A stretch of 64,000 bases of DNA from Azospirillum sp. B510 (GTDB lineage Bacteria; Pseudomonadota; Alphaproteobacteria; Azospirillales; Azospirillaceae), in contig NC_013855.1 of assembly GCF_000010725.1 (NCBI RefSeq), positions 434,001 through 498,000 on the forward strand. The letters run 5' to 3'. This document shows, piece by piece, positions 10,219-18,880 of this stretch. Positions within the stretch are counted from its first letter, which is position 1; each line of letters opens with the position of its first letter. Below the pieces are notes generated by a model. That model did no database searches. It was not told the origin of the DNA and saw nothing but the letters and a program-made list of their open reading frames with translations. Both the position numbers and the translations under genes were made by a program.

Positions 10219-11418
10219 ATGAACATTCACGAATATCAGGCCAAGAACCTGCTGCGGGGGTACGGCGTCGCCGTTCCGCGTGGCGGCGTGGCCTTCACCC
10301 CGGAAGAGGCTGCATCGGTCGCCCGCGAGCTGGGCGGTCCGGTCTGGGTGGTGAAATCGCAGATCCATGCCGGCGGCCGCGGTGCCGGCCGTTTCCAGGA
10401 CAATCCGGGCGGCAAGGGCGGCGTCCGTGTCGTCAAGTCGGTCGAAGAGGTTTCCTCCAACGCCGCCGAGATGCTGAACCACGTGCTGGTGACCAAGCAG
10501 ACCGGCCCGGCCGGCAAAGAGGTCAAGCGCCTCTATGTCGAGGAAGGCGCCGACATCAAGCGCGAGCTCTATCTCGGCCTGCTCACCGACCGCGCCACCG
10601 GCCGCGTCACCATCATCGCCTCGACCGAAGGCGGCATGGAGATCGAGGAGGTCGCCCACAACACGCCGGAGAAGATCGTCAAGGTCGCCATCGACCCGGC
10701 CACCGGCATCCAGGGCCACCACACCCGCAAGGTCGCCTTCGCGCTCGGCCTGGAAGGCAAGCAGGTGGCATCCGCCGCCAAGTTCATCCAGGCCGCCTAC
10801 AAGGCCTTCACCGAGCTCGATTGCGCCATCGTCGAGATCAACCCGCTGATCGTCACCGGTTCGGGCGACATCCTGGCGCTCGACGCCAAGATGAGCTTCG
10901 ACGACAACGCGCTGTTCCGTCACAAGGACGTGGCGGCCCTGCGCGACGAGGCCGAAGAGGACCCGGCGGAGATCGAGGCGGCCAAGCATGAGCTGAATTA
11001 CGTCAAGCTTGACGGCAATATCGGCTGCATGGTCAACGGCGCTGGCCTCGCCATGGCGACCATGGACATCATCAAGCTCTATGGTGCCGAGCCGGCCAAC
11101 TTCCTCGACGTCGGCGGCGGCGCCACCAAGGAGCGCGTCACCGCGGCCTTCAAGCTGATCCTGTCCGACAGCGCGGTCGAAGGCATCCTGGTCAACATCT
11201 TCGGTGGCATCATGCGCTGCGACGTGATCGCCGAGGGCGTGGTCGCCGCGGCTCGCGACGTGAAGCTGCATGTTCCGCTGGTGGTGCGGCTGGAGGGTAC
11301 CAACGTGGCGCTCGGCAAGCGGATCCTGGCCGACTCCGGCCTGCCGATCCTGTCCGCCGACAATCTGGACGACGCAGCCAAGAAGATCGTCGCCGCCGTG
11401 AAGAAGGAGGCCGCGTGA
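10219..11418 (+). CDS. sucC: Succinate-CoA ligase beta subunit (ATP-grasp)
   Basis: The beta subunit of ADP/GDP-forming succinyl-CoA synthetase, 399 residues as usual. It opens with [20 protein letters not shown] and has an ATP-grasp fold ([14 protein letters not shown] near residue 50). The alphaproteobacterial insertion [13 protein letters not shown] and the C-terminal [15 protein letters not shown] motif are present. These features favour SucC over the malate thiokinase subunit MtkA. It is one base from sucD. The TCA-cycle neighbours usually found with sucCD (mdh, sucAB) are absent, and the pair lies instead between frc and an IclR gene. It may therefore be a second, pathway-specific copy, for example feeding CoA into oxalate use. 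That role is an inference. Confidence 0.9.
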   Translation: MNIHEYQAKNLLRGYGVAVPRGGVAFTPEEAASVARELGGPVWVVKSQIHAGGRGAGRFQDNPGGKGGVRVVKSVEEVSSNAAEMLNHVLVTKQTGPAGKEVKRLYVEEGADIKRELYLGLLTDRATGRVTIIASTEGGMEIEEVAHNTPEKIVKVAIDPATGIQGHHTRKVAFALGLEGKQVASAAKFIQAAYKAFTELDCAIVEINPLIVTGSGDILALDAKMSFDDNALFRHKDVAALRDEAEEDPAEIEAAKHELNYVKLDGNIGCMVNGAGLAMATMDIIKLYGAEPANFLDVGGGATKERVTAAFKLILSDSAVEGILVNIFGGIMRCDVIAEGVVAAARDVKLHVPLVVRLEGTNVALGKRILADSGLPILSADNLDDAAKKIVAAVKKEAA

Positions 11419-11419
11419 A

Positions 11420-12295
11420 ATGGCTGTTCTCGTCGACAAGAACACGAAGGTGATCTGCCAGGGCTTCACCGGAGCCCAGGGCACCTTCCACTCCGAGCAG
11501 GCCATCGCCTACGGCACCAAGATGGTCGGCGGCGTGACCCCCGGCAAGGGCGGCGCCAAGCATCTCGACCTGCCGATCTTCGACACCGTCGCCGAGGCGG
11601 TCGAGAAGACCGGGGCCAACGCCTCGGTGATCTATGTGCCGCCGCCCTTCGCGGCCGACGCGATCCTGGAGGCGATCGACGCCGAGATCCCGCTGGTGGT
11701 CTGCATCACCGAAGGCATCCCGGTGCTCGACATGGTCCGCGTCAAGCGCGCCCTCAACGGCTCCGCCACGCGCCTGATCGGCCCGAACTGCCCCGGCGTC
11801 ATCACGCCGGACGAGTGCAAGATCGGCATCATGCCGGGCCACATCCACAAGCGTGGCAAGATCGGCATCGTCTCGCGCTCCGGCACGCTGACCTATGAGG
11901 CCGTCGCGCAGACCACGGCGGCCGGTCTCGGCCAGACCACCTGCATCGGCATCGGCGGCGACCCGGTCAACGGCACCAACTTCGTCGACAGCCTGGAGCT
12001 GTTCGTGAAGGACCCGGAGACCGAGGGCATCATCATGATCGGCGAGATCGGCGGTGACGCCGAGGTCAAGGGCGCGGAGTTCATCAAGGCGTCGGGCACG
12101 AGGAAGCCGGTCGTCGGCTTCATCGCCGGCCGCACGGCGCCTCCGGGCCGCCGCATGGGCCATGCCGGTGCCGTCATCTCCGGCGGCAACGACACCGCCG
12201 ACTTCAAGATCGACTTCATGAAGTCGGTCGGCATCGCTGTCGCCGACAGCCCCGCCAGCCTGGGCTCCACCATGCAGGCGATCTTCAAGGGTTGA
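11420..12295 (+). CDS. sucD: Succinate-CoA ligase alpha subunit
   Basis: The CoA-binding alpha subunit, 291 residues. It has the Rossmann CoA site ([20 protein letters not shown] near residue 11) and the phosphohistidine His248 in [14 protein letters not shown]. The one-base gap to sucC fits translational coupling of an alpha2beta2 or alphabeta enzyme. A strong terminator follows 9 bp after the stop, so sucCD is a closed transcription unit separate from the IclR gene downstream. Confidence 0.92.
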   Translation: MAVLVDKNTKVICQGFTGAQGTFHSEQAIAYGTKMVGGVTPGKGGAKHLDLPIFDTVAEAVEKTGANASVIYVPPPFAADAILEAIDAEIPLVVCITEGIPVLDMVRVKRALNGSATRLIGPNCPGVITPDECKIGIMPGHIHKRGKIGIVSRSGTLTYEAVAQTTAAGLGQTTCIGIGGDPVNGTNFVDSLELFVKDPETEGIIMIGEIGGDAEVKGAEFIKASGTRKPVVGFIAGRTAPPGRRMGHAGAVISGGNDTADFKIDFMKSVGIAVADSPASLGSTMQAIFKG

Positions 12296-12303
12296 CCATT
12301 CCC

Positions 12304-12339
12304 CCGCGGGACCGCCCTCCGCGACGGTCCCGCGGTTTT
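12304..12339 (+). terminator. Rho-independent terminator of sucCD
   Basis: A perfect 11-bp stem (CCGCGGGACCG at 12304-12314 with its complement at 12325-12335), a 10-nt loop and a TTTT tail. Confidence 0.85.
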
Positions 12340-12420
12340 AGCCAAGCCTTCTGTCACCCACGCCATCAGCCGCAACAGACAGGCGCAGCCAACGCGCCGG
12401 ACCTCCGAGGGAGATGGGAC

Positions 12421-13341
12421 ATGAAAGCGCAAGCCCAGAGCAGCATCCTCGCCCGCCGCATCATCCACGACGACCCCAGCGAGGGCGCCGCGGCCATCAT
12501 CAAGACCGCGATCATCGAGACGCCGCGCATCAAGAACGACGACGGCAAGGCGGACGCCAAGGCCGAGCGCGGCCAAGTCGTCCAATCGCTGTGCCGCGCG
12601 CTGAACATCCTGACGATCCTCGGCGCCAACGACGGGCCGATGACCCTGACCGAGCTGTCGGAGGCGGCGAACCTGTCGCCCTCCACCACCCACCGCCTGC
12701 TGACGACCTTGCAGTACGAGCGCTATGTCCGCTTCGACCAGAGCGCCCGCGGCTGGGTGGTCGGCGTCCAGGCCTATATGACCGGCGCCAATTTCCTGAA
12801 GACCCGTAATCTGGTCGATGTCGCCCGTCCCCGCATGCGCCGCCTGATGGAGGAGAGCAGCGAGATCGTCAATCTGGCGGTCGAGGAGAATGGCGAGGCG
12901 ATCTATCTGGCCCGCGTCGGCGGCCCCCGCGCCGCCCAGGTCGCGGTGCCGCAGACCGACCGCACGCTGCTGCACTGCTCCGCCGTCGGCAAGGCGCTGC
13001 TGGCCGGCATGCCGGAGACCAAGGTGCAGACCATCGTCACCCAGCGCGGCATGCGCCAGTTCACCCGCAGTACCCTGTCGTCGCTGCCGGCGCTCTATCG
13101 CGACCTGACGCTGGTCCGTTCGCGCGGCTATGCCCTGGACCAGGAGGAGCGGGTGTCCGGCCTGCGCTGTGTCGCCGCCCCGATCTTCGATGAGAATTCC
13201 CGTGTGATGGGCGCCCTGTCGCTGTCCGGCTCCAGCCGGCGCATCGAGGACGCGCGGTTGCGCGCGCTCGGCGAGATGGTCAAGCGCGCCGCCGCCGCGG
13301 TGACGCAGGAACTGGGCGGCCGCGTGCCGGTTCCCAACTGA
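12421..13341 (+). CDS. IclR-family transcriptional regulator
   Basis: A 306-residue IclR regulator with an unusual charged N-terminal extension of about 50 residues. The winged helix follows (about 52-110, with LTELSEAANLSPSTTHRLLT as helix-turn-helix), then the effector domain (HCSAVGKALLAGMPE, and GYALDQEERVSGLRCVAAPI near 240). ATG 12421 has a GAGGGAG site 7 bp upstream; the open frame reaches further back but overlaps the sucCD terminator. It lies directly downstream of sucCD on the same strand, with its own terminator. A role in controlling sucCD or the oxalate block is plausible but unproven. Confidence 0.88.
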   Translation: MKAQAQSSILARRIIHDDPSEGAAAIIKTAIIETPRIKNDDGKADAKAERGQVVQSLCRALNILTILGANDGPMTLTELSEAANLSPSTTHRLLTTLQYERYVRFDQSARGWVVGVQAYMTGANFLKTRNLVDVARPRMRRLMEESSEIVNLAVEENGEAIYLARVGGPRAAQVAVPQTDRTLLHCSAVGKALLAGMPETKVQTIVTQRGMRQFTRSTLSSLPALYRDLTLVRSRGYALDQEERVSGLRCVAAPIFDENSRVMGALSLSGSSRRIEDARLRALGEMVKRAAAAVTQELGGRVPVPN

Positions 13342-13421
13342 CCTGTCCATCCTACGGACAAACAGACGCCAAGAGCTGACGGCAGGTGGTGCACGTCGGC
13401 ATTCCTCCCTGGCGCAACTCG

Positions 13422-13454
13422 GGGCCGCGTTCCTCATGGGACGCGGCCCTTTTT
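13422..13454 (+). terminator. Rho-independent terminator of the IclR gene
   Basis: A 9-bp perfect stem (GGGCCGCGT at 13422-13430, complement at 13441-13449), a 10-nt loop and TTTTT, 80 bp after the IclR stop codon. Confidence 0.8.
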
Positions 13455-13460
13455 CTTGGC

Positions 13461-13487
13461 GGAAATCGGCTTTCCACGGAATGGAAA
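13461..13487. promoter_or_regulatory. Overlapping GGAAA/TTTCC inverted repeats
   Basis: GGAAA-N5-TTTCC (13461-13475) overlaps TTTCCA-N5-TGGAAA (13471-13487). The first has the spacing and bases of IclR-type operators such as that of E. coli aceBAK. It could also be part of an RNA fold. The function is unproven. Confidence 0.25.
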
Positions 13488-13604
13488 AGCGAAGTTTTTC
13501 TCGCGCGATCGGGCGCGGGGCGTGCGATTGTCTGTCTCGGGAAAGGCATTCCTTTTCCATCGGGCGGATGTGTTGTTTTGCATGTTCGCGCTTCTCTCGG
13601 AGAC

Positions 13605-13637
13605 TGGCCGTGCTGTGTGCAGCACGGCCATTTTTTT
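13605..13637 (+). terminator. Strong terminator not attached to a protein gene
   Basis: TGGCCGTGCT (13605-13614) pairs perfectly with AGCACGGCCA (13621-13630) around a 6-nt loop and is followed by seven T. The upstream IclR gene already ends at the 13422-13454 terminator. This one would therefore end a separate short transcript from 13455-13604, or act as an attenuator before the quinone oxidoreductase gene. Confidence 0.75.
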
Positions 13638-13746
13638 GCCTTTTCCGCAGGACGAAATCGGATCCAAGGTCGCGTGGACTGTCGGCCCGCTCCGGCGACA
13701 CAGTGCCCAAAATCTATGGACAGACCAGGGCAGGGGAGTGTTCCGA

Positions 13747-14745
13747 ATGGCCGAAACCAGAACCATGATGGCGATCGAGGTGAGCCAGCCCGGCAAGCCG
13801 GAGGTGCTGATCCCGGCGCGCCGCCCGGTTCCCGATCCGGCGCCGGGCGAGATCCGCATCGCCGTAGAGGCCGCCGGCGTCAACCGTCCCGACGTGCTCC
13901 AGCGGCTCGGCAAATACAACCCGCCGCCGGGCATCACCGACATTCCGGGCCTTGAGGTCGCCGGCACGATCGACGCGCTGGGCGACGGGGTGGAGGGCTG
14001 GAGCGTCGGCGATGCGGTCTGCGCCCTGCTGGCCGGCGGCGGCTACGCCGAGTTCTGCGTGGTGCCGGCGGCCCAATGCCTGCCGATCCCCGCCGGGCTG
14101 TCGATGGCCGAGGCGGCGGCCCTGCCGGAAACTTTCTTCACCGTCTGGTCGAACGTGTTCGAGCGCGGCGCGCTCCAGCCCGGCGAGGCGCTTCTGGTCC
14201 ATGGCGGCACGTCCGGCATCGGCACCACGGCGATCCAACTGGGCGCCGCCTTCGGGGCGCGGGTGTTCGCCACGGCGCGGGGGGCGGAGAAATGCGCCGC
14301 CTGCCTTCGGCTCGGCGCCGAGCGCGCCATCGATTACGCCGAGGATGATTTCGTCGCCGTGGTCAAGGAGGCGACCGGCGGTGCCGGCGTCAATGTGGTG
14401 CTGGACATCGTCGGCGGCGATTACGTCGCCCGCAGCATCGACGCGCTGGCGGTCGAGGGCCGCTATGTCTGCATCGGCTTCGTGCGCGGCGCCACGGCCA
14501 ATGTGAATTTCTTCCCCGTCATGACCAAGCGTCTGGTGCTGACCGGCTCAACCCTGCGGGCGCGTCCCATCGCCTACAAGCGGGCGGTGGCCGACCAGCT
14601 GAAGGCCCGCGTCTGGCCGCTGATCGCCGAGGGCAAGGTCCGGCCCGTCGTCCATGAGGTGTTCCCGCTCGCCAACGCCGCCGACGCCCACCGGCTGATG
14701 GAGAGCAACCAGCATGTCGGCAAGCTGGTGCTGGCGGTGGGGTAA
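13747..14745 (+). CDS. NAD(P)H:quinone oxidoreductase, zinc-free MDR family
   Basis: A 332-residue medium-chain dehydrogenase/reductase of the QOR/PIG3 type, reducing quinones or enals with NAD(P)H in the cytosol. It has a GroES-like N-terminal domain (AAGVNRPDVLQRLGKYNPPP near residue 43) and a Rossmann site (LLVHGGTSGIGTTAIQLG near 150). The catalytic zinc ligands of alcohol dehydrogenases are absent. The frame is open about 100 codons upstream, but that part crosses a terminator. ATG 13747 has an AGGGGAG site and gives the family length. It converges with the next gene, 6 bp apart. Confidence 0.9.
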   Translation: MAETRTMMAIEVSQPGKPEVLIPARRPVPDPAPGEIRIAVEAAGVNRPDVLQRLGKYNPPPGITDIPGLEVAGTIDALGDGVEGWSVGDAVCALLAGGGYAEFCVVPAAQCLPIPAGLSMAEAAALPETFFTVWSNVFERGALQPGEALLVHGGTSGIGTTAIQLGAAFGARVFATARGAEKCAACLRLGAERAIDYAEDDFVAVVKEATGGAGVNVVLDIVGGDYVARSIDALAVEGRYVCIGFVRGATANVNFFPVMTKRLVLTGSTLRARPIAYKRAVADQLKARVWPLIAEGKVRPVVHEVFPLANAADAHRLMESNQHVGKLVLAVG

Positions 14746-14751
14746 GCCTCC

Positions 14752-16167
14752 TCAGTCCAGCATCGGCAGGCCGGTCTCGATGCGGACCAGGGCGGCCAGC
14801 AGCGGGGCGCCGATGTCGCGGCGGACGAAGTTGCTGGCCTTCTCCGCCGCGTTGATCGCCAGTTGGAAGCTGCGGCGCCAGCGGTCGTCATTGTAGAAGA
14901 CCTTCTCCGCCTTGGCCCGCTGCGCCAGCAGGCCGGGCCGGCGGCCGGCGGCATCATCCACCAGCTTGTTCAGGCGGTTCATCAGGTCGTGCGCCACCGC
15001 CGGCTCGCCACGCTTCATCGTCGCCTCGATCAGGTCGGCATAGGCCTCGCCGCGGGTGTCGATGTCGGTCACCTGCTCGGCATAGACGATGGCCATCCCC
15101 GACTCGCCGCGCTTGGCCAGCCGTCCCAGCACCGCCGGGATCGTCCAGGGATTCTCGTCCTGCACCGTGCTGAGCAGGCCCAGCGCCAGCTTCGGCTCGC
15201 CGATGTCGGCGGCCGCCACCGCCAATTCCGGCGGGCAGCAGTCGCCGCGGGTTTCCTTGAACTTGGAGAATTGGGTCTCCACCGTGTTCAGGAACAGGGT
15301 GCGGGCCTGGGCCTCCTTGCCGGCGCGCAGCAGGGTCTGGGCGACCAGCCCCAGCTCCCAGGCGCAATTGTGGCTGGCGGCATAGCTCTTGGCCTCGTCG
15401 GCCAGGGCATTGGTCAGGGCGCCGTCGCCACGCCACGCCGCCGCCTTGGCGATGTCGGCGAGGTTGTAGATGCGGGTCGAGCAGTCGTTGATCTGCCGGG
15501 TGATGTCGAGCGCCAGCGGCGTCTGCCCCATCAGCGACAGGGCGCGGGCGACGAACAGATCCTGGCCGGAGCTGTCGGCGACGCCGCCGCGGCGCACCGC
15601 GCTGACGAAGGGTGCCATGATCTCCTTGGCGCGGCCGGGGTCGCCGAGCTGCTGGTAGGCGACGGCGAGCGACAGCCAGTCCCAGCGCGCCGCGGTGATC
15701 GGCGTTTCCACCGGCGGAAGCATCTCGCCGACGCGGTGGAGGAAGCACAGGCTGCTGAGGGCGTCGTTGCAGACCAGCGCGCGAATGCGCGAGCGGAACT
15801 CGTAAAAGTCGAAGTCGCCGACGAACTGATTGGTGACGAGTTGCACCGCCAGCGGGCTGTCGGGATATTTGGTCACGATGTCGTTGAACAGCTTGTCCGC
15901 CTCCTTCAGCAGGCGGCCCTCCTCCGCGACGTCATAGGTGTTGTCGGCCTGCCGGATCAACTGCAAGGCCTGCACGAACAGGCGGTTGGCCGGGCCCGGC
16001 GTGCCGGCGGCCGGATTGTCCGCCCCGCCGCCGTCCTCCATCACGGCTCCCGCCACCGCGTCCTGTGCCAGAACGGGCCCGGCCGCCAGCGCCGCCGTGA
16101 CAAGCAGGGCGGCGGCAATGGTGACGGTGCGGAGAGCGGCGAGGACGCGGGATAGGGCGGAGGCCAT
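14752..16167 (-). CDS. Periplasmic TPR-like repeat protein, unknown function
   Basis: A 471-residue exported protein. A Sec signal peptide (TIAAALLVTAALAAGPVLAQ, cleavage near residue 35) is followed by helical repeats of SEL1/TPR character rich in Ala-Leu pairs (for example AVAYQQLGDPGRAKEIMAPF and ALSLMGQTPLALDITRQI). Cysteines near 132, 141, 226 and 267 and the CC pair near 310 could form disulfides. It starts 12 bp after the BON lipoprotein gene, so the two are likely one operon and may act together at the envelope. I do not recognise a named family. Confidence 0.8.
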   Translation of the reverse strand: MASALSRVLAALRTVTIAAALLVTAALAAGPVLAQDAVAGAVMEDGGGADNPAAGTPGPANRLFVQALQLIRQADNTYDVAEEGRLLKEADKLFNDIVTKYPDSPLAVQLVTNQFVGDFDFYEFRSRIRALVCNDALSSLCFLHRVGEMLPPVETPITAARWDWLSLAVAYQQLGDPGRAKEIMAPFVSAVRRGGVADSSGQDLFVARALSLMGQTPLALDITRQINDCSTRIYNLADIAKAAAWRGDGALTNALADEAKSYAASHNCAWELGLVAQTLLRAGKEAQARTLFLNTVETQFSKFKETRGDCCPPELAVAAADIGEPKLALGLLSTVQDENPWTIPAVLGRLAKRGESGMAIVYAEQVTDIDTRGEAYADLIEATMKRGEPAVAHDLMNRLNKLVDDAAGRRPGLLAQRAKAEKVFYNDDRWRRSFQLAINAAEKASNFVRRDIGAPLLAALVRIETGLPMLD

Positions 16168-16179
16168 GGCGATCGGGGT

Positions 16180-16779
16180 TCAACCCTGGAGGTTTGAGAG
16201 CAGGCGGACGTAGCTGACGACGCGCTGGACGTTGGGGACGGATCGGGCTTGCTGGAGCACGCGGTCCAGCTCCTCCTGTGAACTGGCGACACCCATCAGA
16301 TAGACAACGCCATCGACGGTATCGATGCTGTAATTCTGGCTATGGATATCCGCATCGAAGGTGATCCGGCTGCGGATCTGGGTCGAAATCCAGGTATCGC
16401 GCGCGGTGTCCATGATGCTGGACCCGTTGTCGATCTGGATTTCGTTGATGACCTCCTTGACACCCTGCACCTGCCAGACGAGGCGGACCGCGTCGAGGCG
16501 CATCTGGGAATCGGCGGCGCGGCCGGTCAGCAGCACGCGGCCCTGGTCGACGGTCAGGCTGAGGCGGTTGGTCATGTCGACTGACTGTTGCAGCCACAAG
16601 GAATTGATGCGGGCGCGGATTTCGGTGTCGCTGACGAAGCCGCTGAAACCGCGTTCCTGCGTCGCGACCACGGCGGCACCGCCGGCACCGCCCAGCACGA
16701 GAGGCGCGCAGCCGGCCAGCGAAACGCCGGCGGTGCAGGCAAGCGCGGTCAGTGTCCAAAGGCGGCTCAAACCCGTCAC
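16180..16779 (-). CDS. BON-domain outer-membrane lipoprotein (DolP/YraP-like)
   Basis: A 199-residue lipoprotein with two BON domains, resembling DolP (YraP) and OsmY relatives that support outer-membrane integrity. The signal peptide ends in the lipobox SLAGC (Cys near residue 24). The BON domains cover about 50-115 (DTEIRARINSLWL through VINEIQ) and 125-195 (ISTQIRSRITFDADIHSQNY through VVSYVRLL). A GTG start at 16779 was chosen because GGGAGG lies just upstream and the lipoprotein signal begins there. A longer reading frame from 16899 would bury the signal peptide. DolP is known to affect septal amidase regulation, and an amidase gene lies just upstream on this strand. Confidence 0.85.
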   Translation of the reverse strand: MTGLSRLWTLTALACTAGVSLAGCAPLVLGGAGGAAVVATQERGFSGFVSDTEIRARINSLWLQQSVDMTNRLSLTVDQGRVLLTGRAADSQMRLDAVRLVWQVQGVKEVINEIQIDNGSSIMDTARDTWISTQIRSRITFDADIHSQNYSIDTVDGVVYLMGVASSQEELDRVLQQARSVPNVQRVVSYVRLLSNLQG

Positions 16780-16987
16780 AGCTTGCCTCCCTTCGCCTTC
16801 CGGACGCGCGGCCTGCGGATGCGGCGCGCGGCCGGAAAAAGTCACGGCGGAACGGTCTTTGCAATGGGGAAATTCGGAGCGTTCACCAGTCATCGTCACT
16901 TTGTCCCGAGGTGATGCACGGATGTTGCAGTCGCTGCGGCTGCGAAGGAAGTTTGGCCGCGGTGCGTCCGGCAGTCTCGGGGCAAAA

Positions 16988-17836
16988 TCAGGCGAAAGCT
17001 GGGCTGGAGAGGACCCCGGCGATCTCGCGGGCCAGGACGCGGGACACCACCCGCCGGGCGCTGGCGTCGCGCAGGATTTCCTCGTCCTTGGGGTTGGACA
17101 GGAAACCGGTTTCCACCAGCACCGACGGGACGTCCGGCGCCTTCAGCACCGCGAAATTGGCGGCGCGCATCGGGTTCTCGAGCAGGCGCAGCTCCTTGCC
17201 CGCCCCCTCCACCAGCAGATGGCGGGCGGCCAGCGAGGCGTTCCGGGTGTGCCGCGCCGTCAGGTCCATCAGGATGTCCTTGACGACCCGGCTGCCGCCG
17301 GCCGGTCCCCGCTGGTCGAAGCGGTCCGCCTGGTTCTCCTGCTGGGCGAGGCGGGAGGCGAAGGAGTCGGACGCCTTTTCCGACAGGATGTAGGCGGACA
17401 GGCCGCGGGCATCGGCGTTGGGCGCGCTGTCGGCATGGATCGACACGAACAGATCGGCTCCGGCCTTGCGGGTCAGGGCGACCCGCTCGTCCAGCGCCAG
17501 ATAGCGGTCGTCGCGGCGCGTCAGCTTCACGGCCATGCCGTGGCGTTCGGTCAGGATGCGGGCGACATCGCGGGCGATGTCCAGCGTCACCTCCTTCTCG
17601 AAGGTGCCGCGGGTGCCGATGGCGCCGGGGTCGATGCCGCCATGGCCGGGATCGAGCATAACCAGCCTGGACTGCGACGCTATGCCGCTGGCTGGCTTGC
17701 GGTCCGGTCGCCGGTCGGCCGCCAGGGCCGTCGCCGATCCCAGCGGCTGGGCCACGGCCATCCCGGCCGCGCCGAATGCCGTTAACCAAAGTTTGCTCAG
17801 CCCGAGACCAAGCAGCTCGCGTCGATCCATCGTCAC
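16988..17836 (-). CDS. N-acetylmuramoyl-L-alanine amidase (AmiC type)
   Basis: A 282-residue periplasmic zinc amidase (Amidase_3) that removes stem peptides from peptidoglycan during septum splitting. The N-terminus (DRRELLGLGLSKLW) is a Tat-like signal, as in E. coli AmiC. The zinc ligands are recognisable as His in MLDPGHGGIDPGA, Glu in TFEKEVTLDIA and His in FVSIHADSAP, and the catalytic Glu is in SVLVETGFLSNP. The large AMIN domain of E. coli AmiC is missing, so septal targeting must differ. Met3 (17830) is an equally possible start. The 208-bp gap to the BON gene shows no obvious terminator. Confidence 0.9.
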   Translation of the reverse strand: MTMDRRELLGLGLSKLWLTAFGAAGMAVAQPLGSATALAADRRPDRKPASGIASQSRLVMLDPGHGGIDPGAIGTRGTFEKEVTLDIARDVARILTERHGMAVKLTRRDDRYLALDERVALTRKAGADLFVSIHADSAPNADARGLSAYILSEKASDSFASRLAQQENQADRFDQRGPAGGSRVVKDILMDLTARHTRNASLAARHLLVEGAGKELRLLENPMRAANFAVLKAPDVPSVLVETGFLSNPKDEEILRDASARRVVSRVLAREIAGVLSSPAFA

Positions 17837-18087
17837 AATTACCGTGCCGCCAAGGTGGGAGGGCCGCGGTGTCCGGCGGCTCCGCCCGTTGATTTAGCCT
17901 GTTTCATTAACCAATGCGGCGGCGCAAAAGTATTGTCAAGGCCGGGCAGATTACCATTCCTGAATATTTGTGGACCGCTGGTCGCCGGGGCAGACTTGAC
18001 GTGCCGAGGATTCGACAAATGTGATTGGTTGCTTGATGGAAGGCTGGGAAAGCGCTAAAATTTTAGCGATCAGCTCGGGAGGTGTCG

Positions 18088-18255
18088 ATGTTGAGGAAAG
18101 CCTTGTTCAACATCATCCGGCAAGAGCAGCGCGATATCGAGGACAAGCTCGAACGCGAGGAACAGCAGCCGAGTCCCGACGTCCGCCGGATCGTCGGTCT
18201 TCGGCAGGAGGCGACAAGCCTGCGTCGTGAGCTGGAACATTTTCACGACGTGTGA
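18088..18255 (+). CDS. Small DUF465/YdcH-like protein
   Basis: A 55-residue, highly charged helical protein (MLRKALFNIIRQEQRDIEDK at the start). The central pattern DIEDKLEREEQQPSPDVRRI followed by LRQEATSLRRELEHF matches the E-x-RP-x-PD and LK-x2-K-x2-LKDEI-type pattern of the DUF465/YdcH family, whose function is unknown. GGGAGG lies 5 bp upstream of ATG 18088 and a terminator follows. It is too short for routine gene calling. The family assignment is by pattern only. The 251-bp region before it (17837-18087) shows no gene; it should hold the promoters of this gene and of the amidase. Confidence 0.65.
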   Translation: MLRKALFNIIRQEQRDIEDKLEREEQQPSPDVRRIVGLRQEATSLRRELEHFHDV

Positions 18256-18318
18256 GCCTCCGCAACCCGGTCGCAGGTATGCGACCGCCACTGAATTCGA
18301 TGTGACCGCTGGGTCGCG

Positions 18319-18355
18319 CCCCTCTCCCCGTGACAGCGCGGGGAAGGGGTTTTTT
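18319..18355 (+). terminator. Terminator of the DUF465-like gene
   Basis: CCCCTCTCCCCG pairs with CGGGGAAGGGG (one bulge), followed by six T. Its arms resemble the dispersed GC-rich repeats of this genome. Confidence 0.7.
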
Positions 18356-18401
18356 GTTTGATAGGGGAGCCTTCGCTTTCAACCGCTGCGCAGTGGCGAT
18401 C

Positions 18402-18788
18402 TCATCCCAGCTTGGCGTATCCCCGTTCGATCACCCGTTCGGCCGCCTCATAGACGGCCAGCATCTGCTCGTAGGCTGCGCGCAGTTGGGCCAGTTCGCC
18501 GACGGCGGACGGGCTCGGGTGACGGCTGTCCGCCATCTTCAGGCCGGCGCGGATATAATCGGCGCGCAGTTCGGCCACCCGCACCGCCATGCGCAGGAAG
18601 CTGTCGCGGTTCAGGCTCGGCAATTCGCGCCCGATGACCTCGCAGTTGGCCTCCAGGATCGCGGCGTCCATGTTTTCGAGGAAGTGGCGGATGCGCTGGC
18701 TGCGGCTGCTGTCGGCGGCGTCGGCCGTCATCAGCTTGTCGACCTTGCCCTTGGTGTATTCACCGATGATCTTGCCGCCGGATGCCAT
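18402..18788 (-). CDS. Hypothetical protein, helical, unknown function
   Basis: A 128-residue acidic/helical protein with no signal peptide or membrane segment. I do not recognise a family. The start chosen is ATG 18788 (MASGGKIIGEYTKGKVDKLM). An in-frame ATG at 18854 would add 22 poorly conserved-looking residues. Neither has a convincing ribosome-binding site. It ends 47 bp from the DUF465-gene terminator and its upstream side faces the 323-bp repeat element. Codon use fits a real gene. Confidence 0.65.
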   Translation of the reverse strand: MASGGKIIGEYTKGKVDKLMTADAADSSRSQRIRHFLENMDAAILEANCEVIGRELPSLNRDSFLRMAVRVAELRADYIRAGLKMADSRHPSPSAVGELAQLRAAYEQMLAVYEAAERVIERGYAKLG

Positions 18789-18880
18789 GGGGAACCCCGC
18801 TTTCTCTTCGTCGGCCAGCCTGGCTGCGGCCGATTGCCGTACTGATTGTTGCATTGCCGGGCTGCGGACGCCAGACCGGC

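Noticed and set aside
10219..12295. sucCD as malate thiokinase mtkAB (serine cycle)
   Set aside because: The [11 protein letters not shown] and [13 protein letters not shown] segments are SucC-like, and no malyl-CoA lyase or other serine-cycle gene is nearby.
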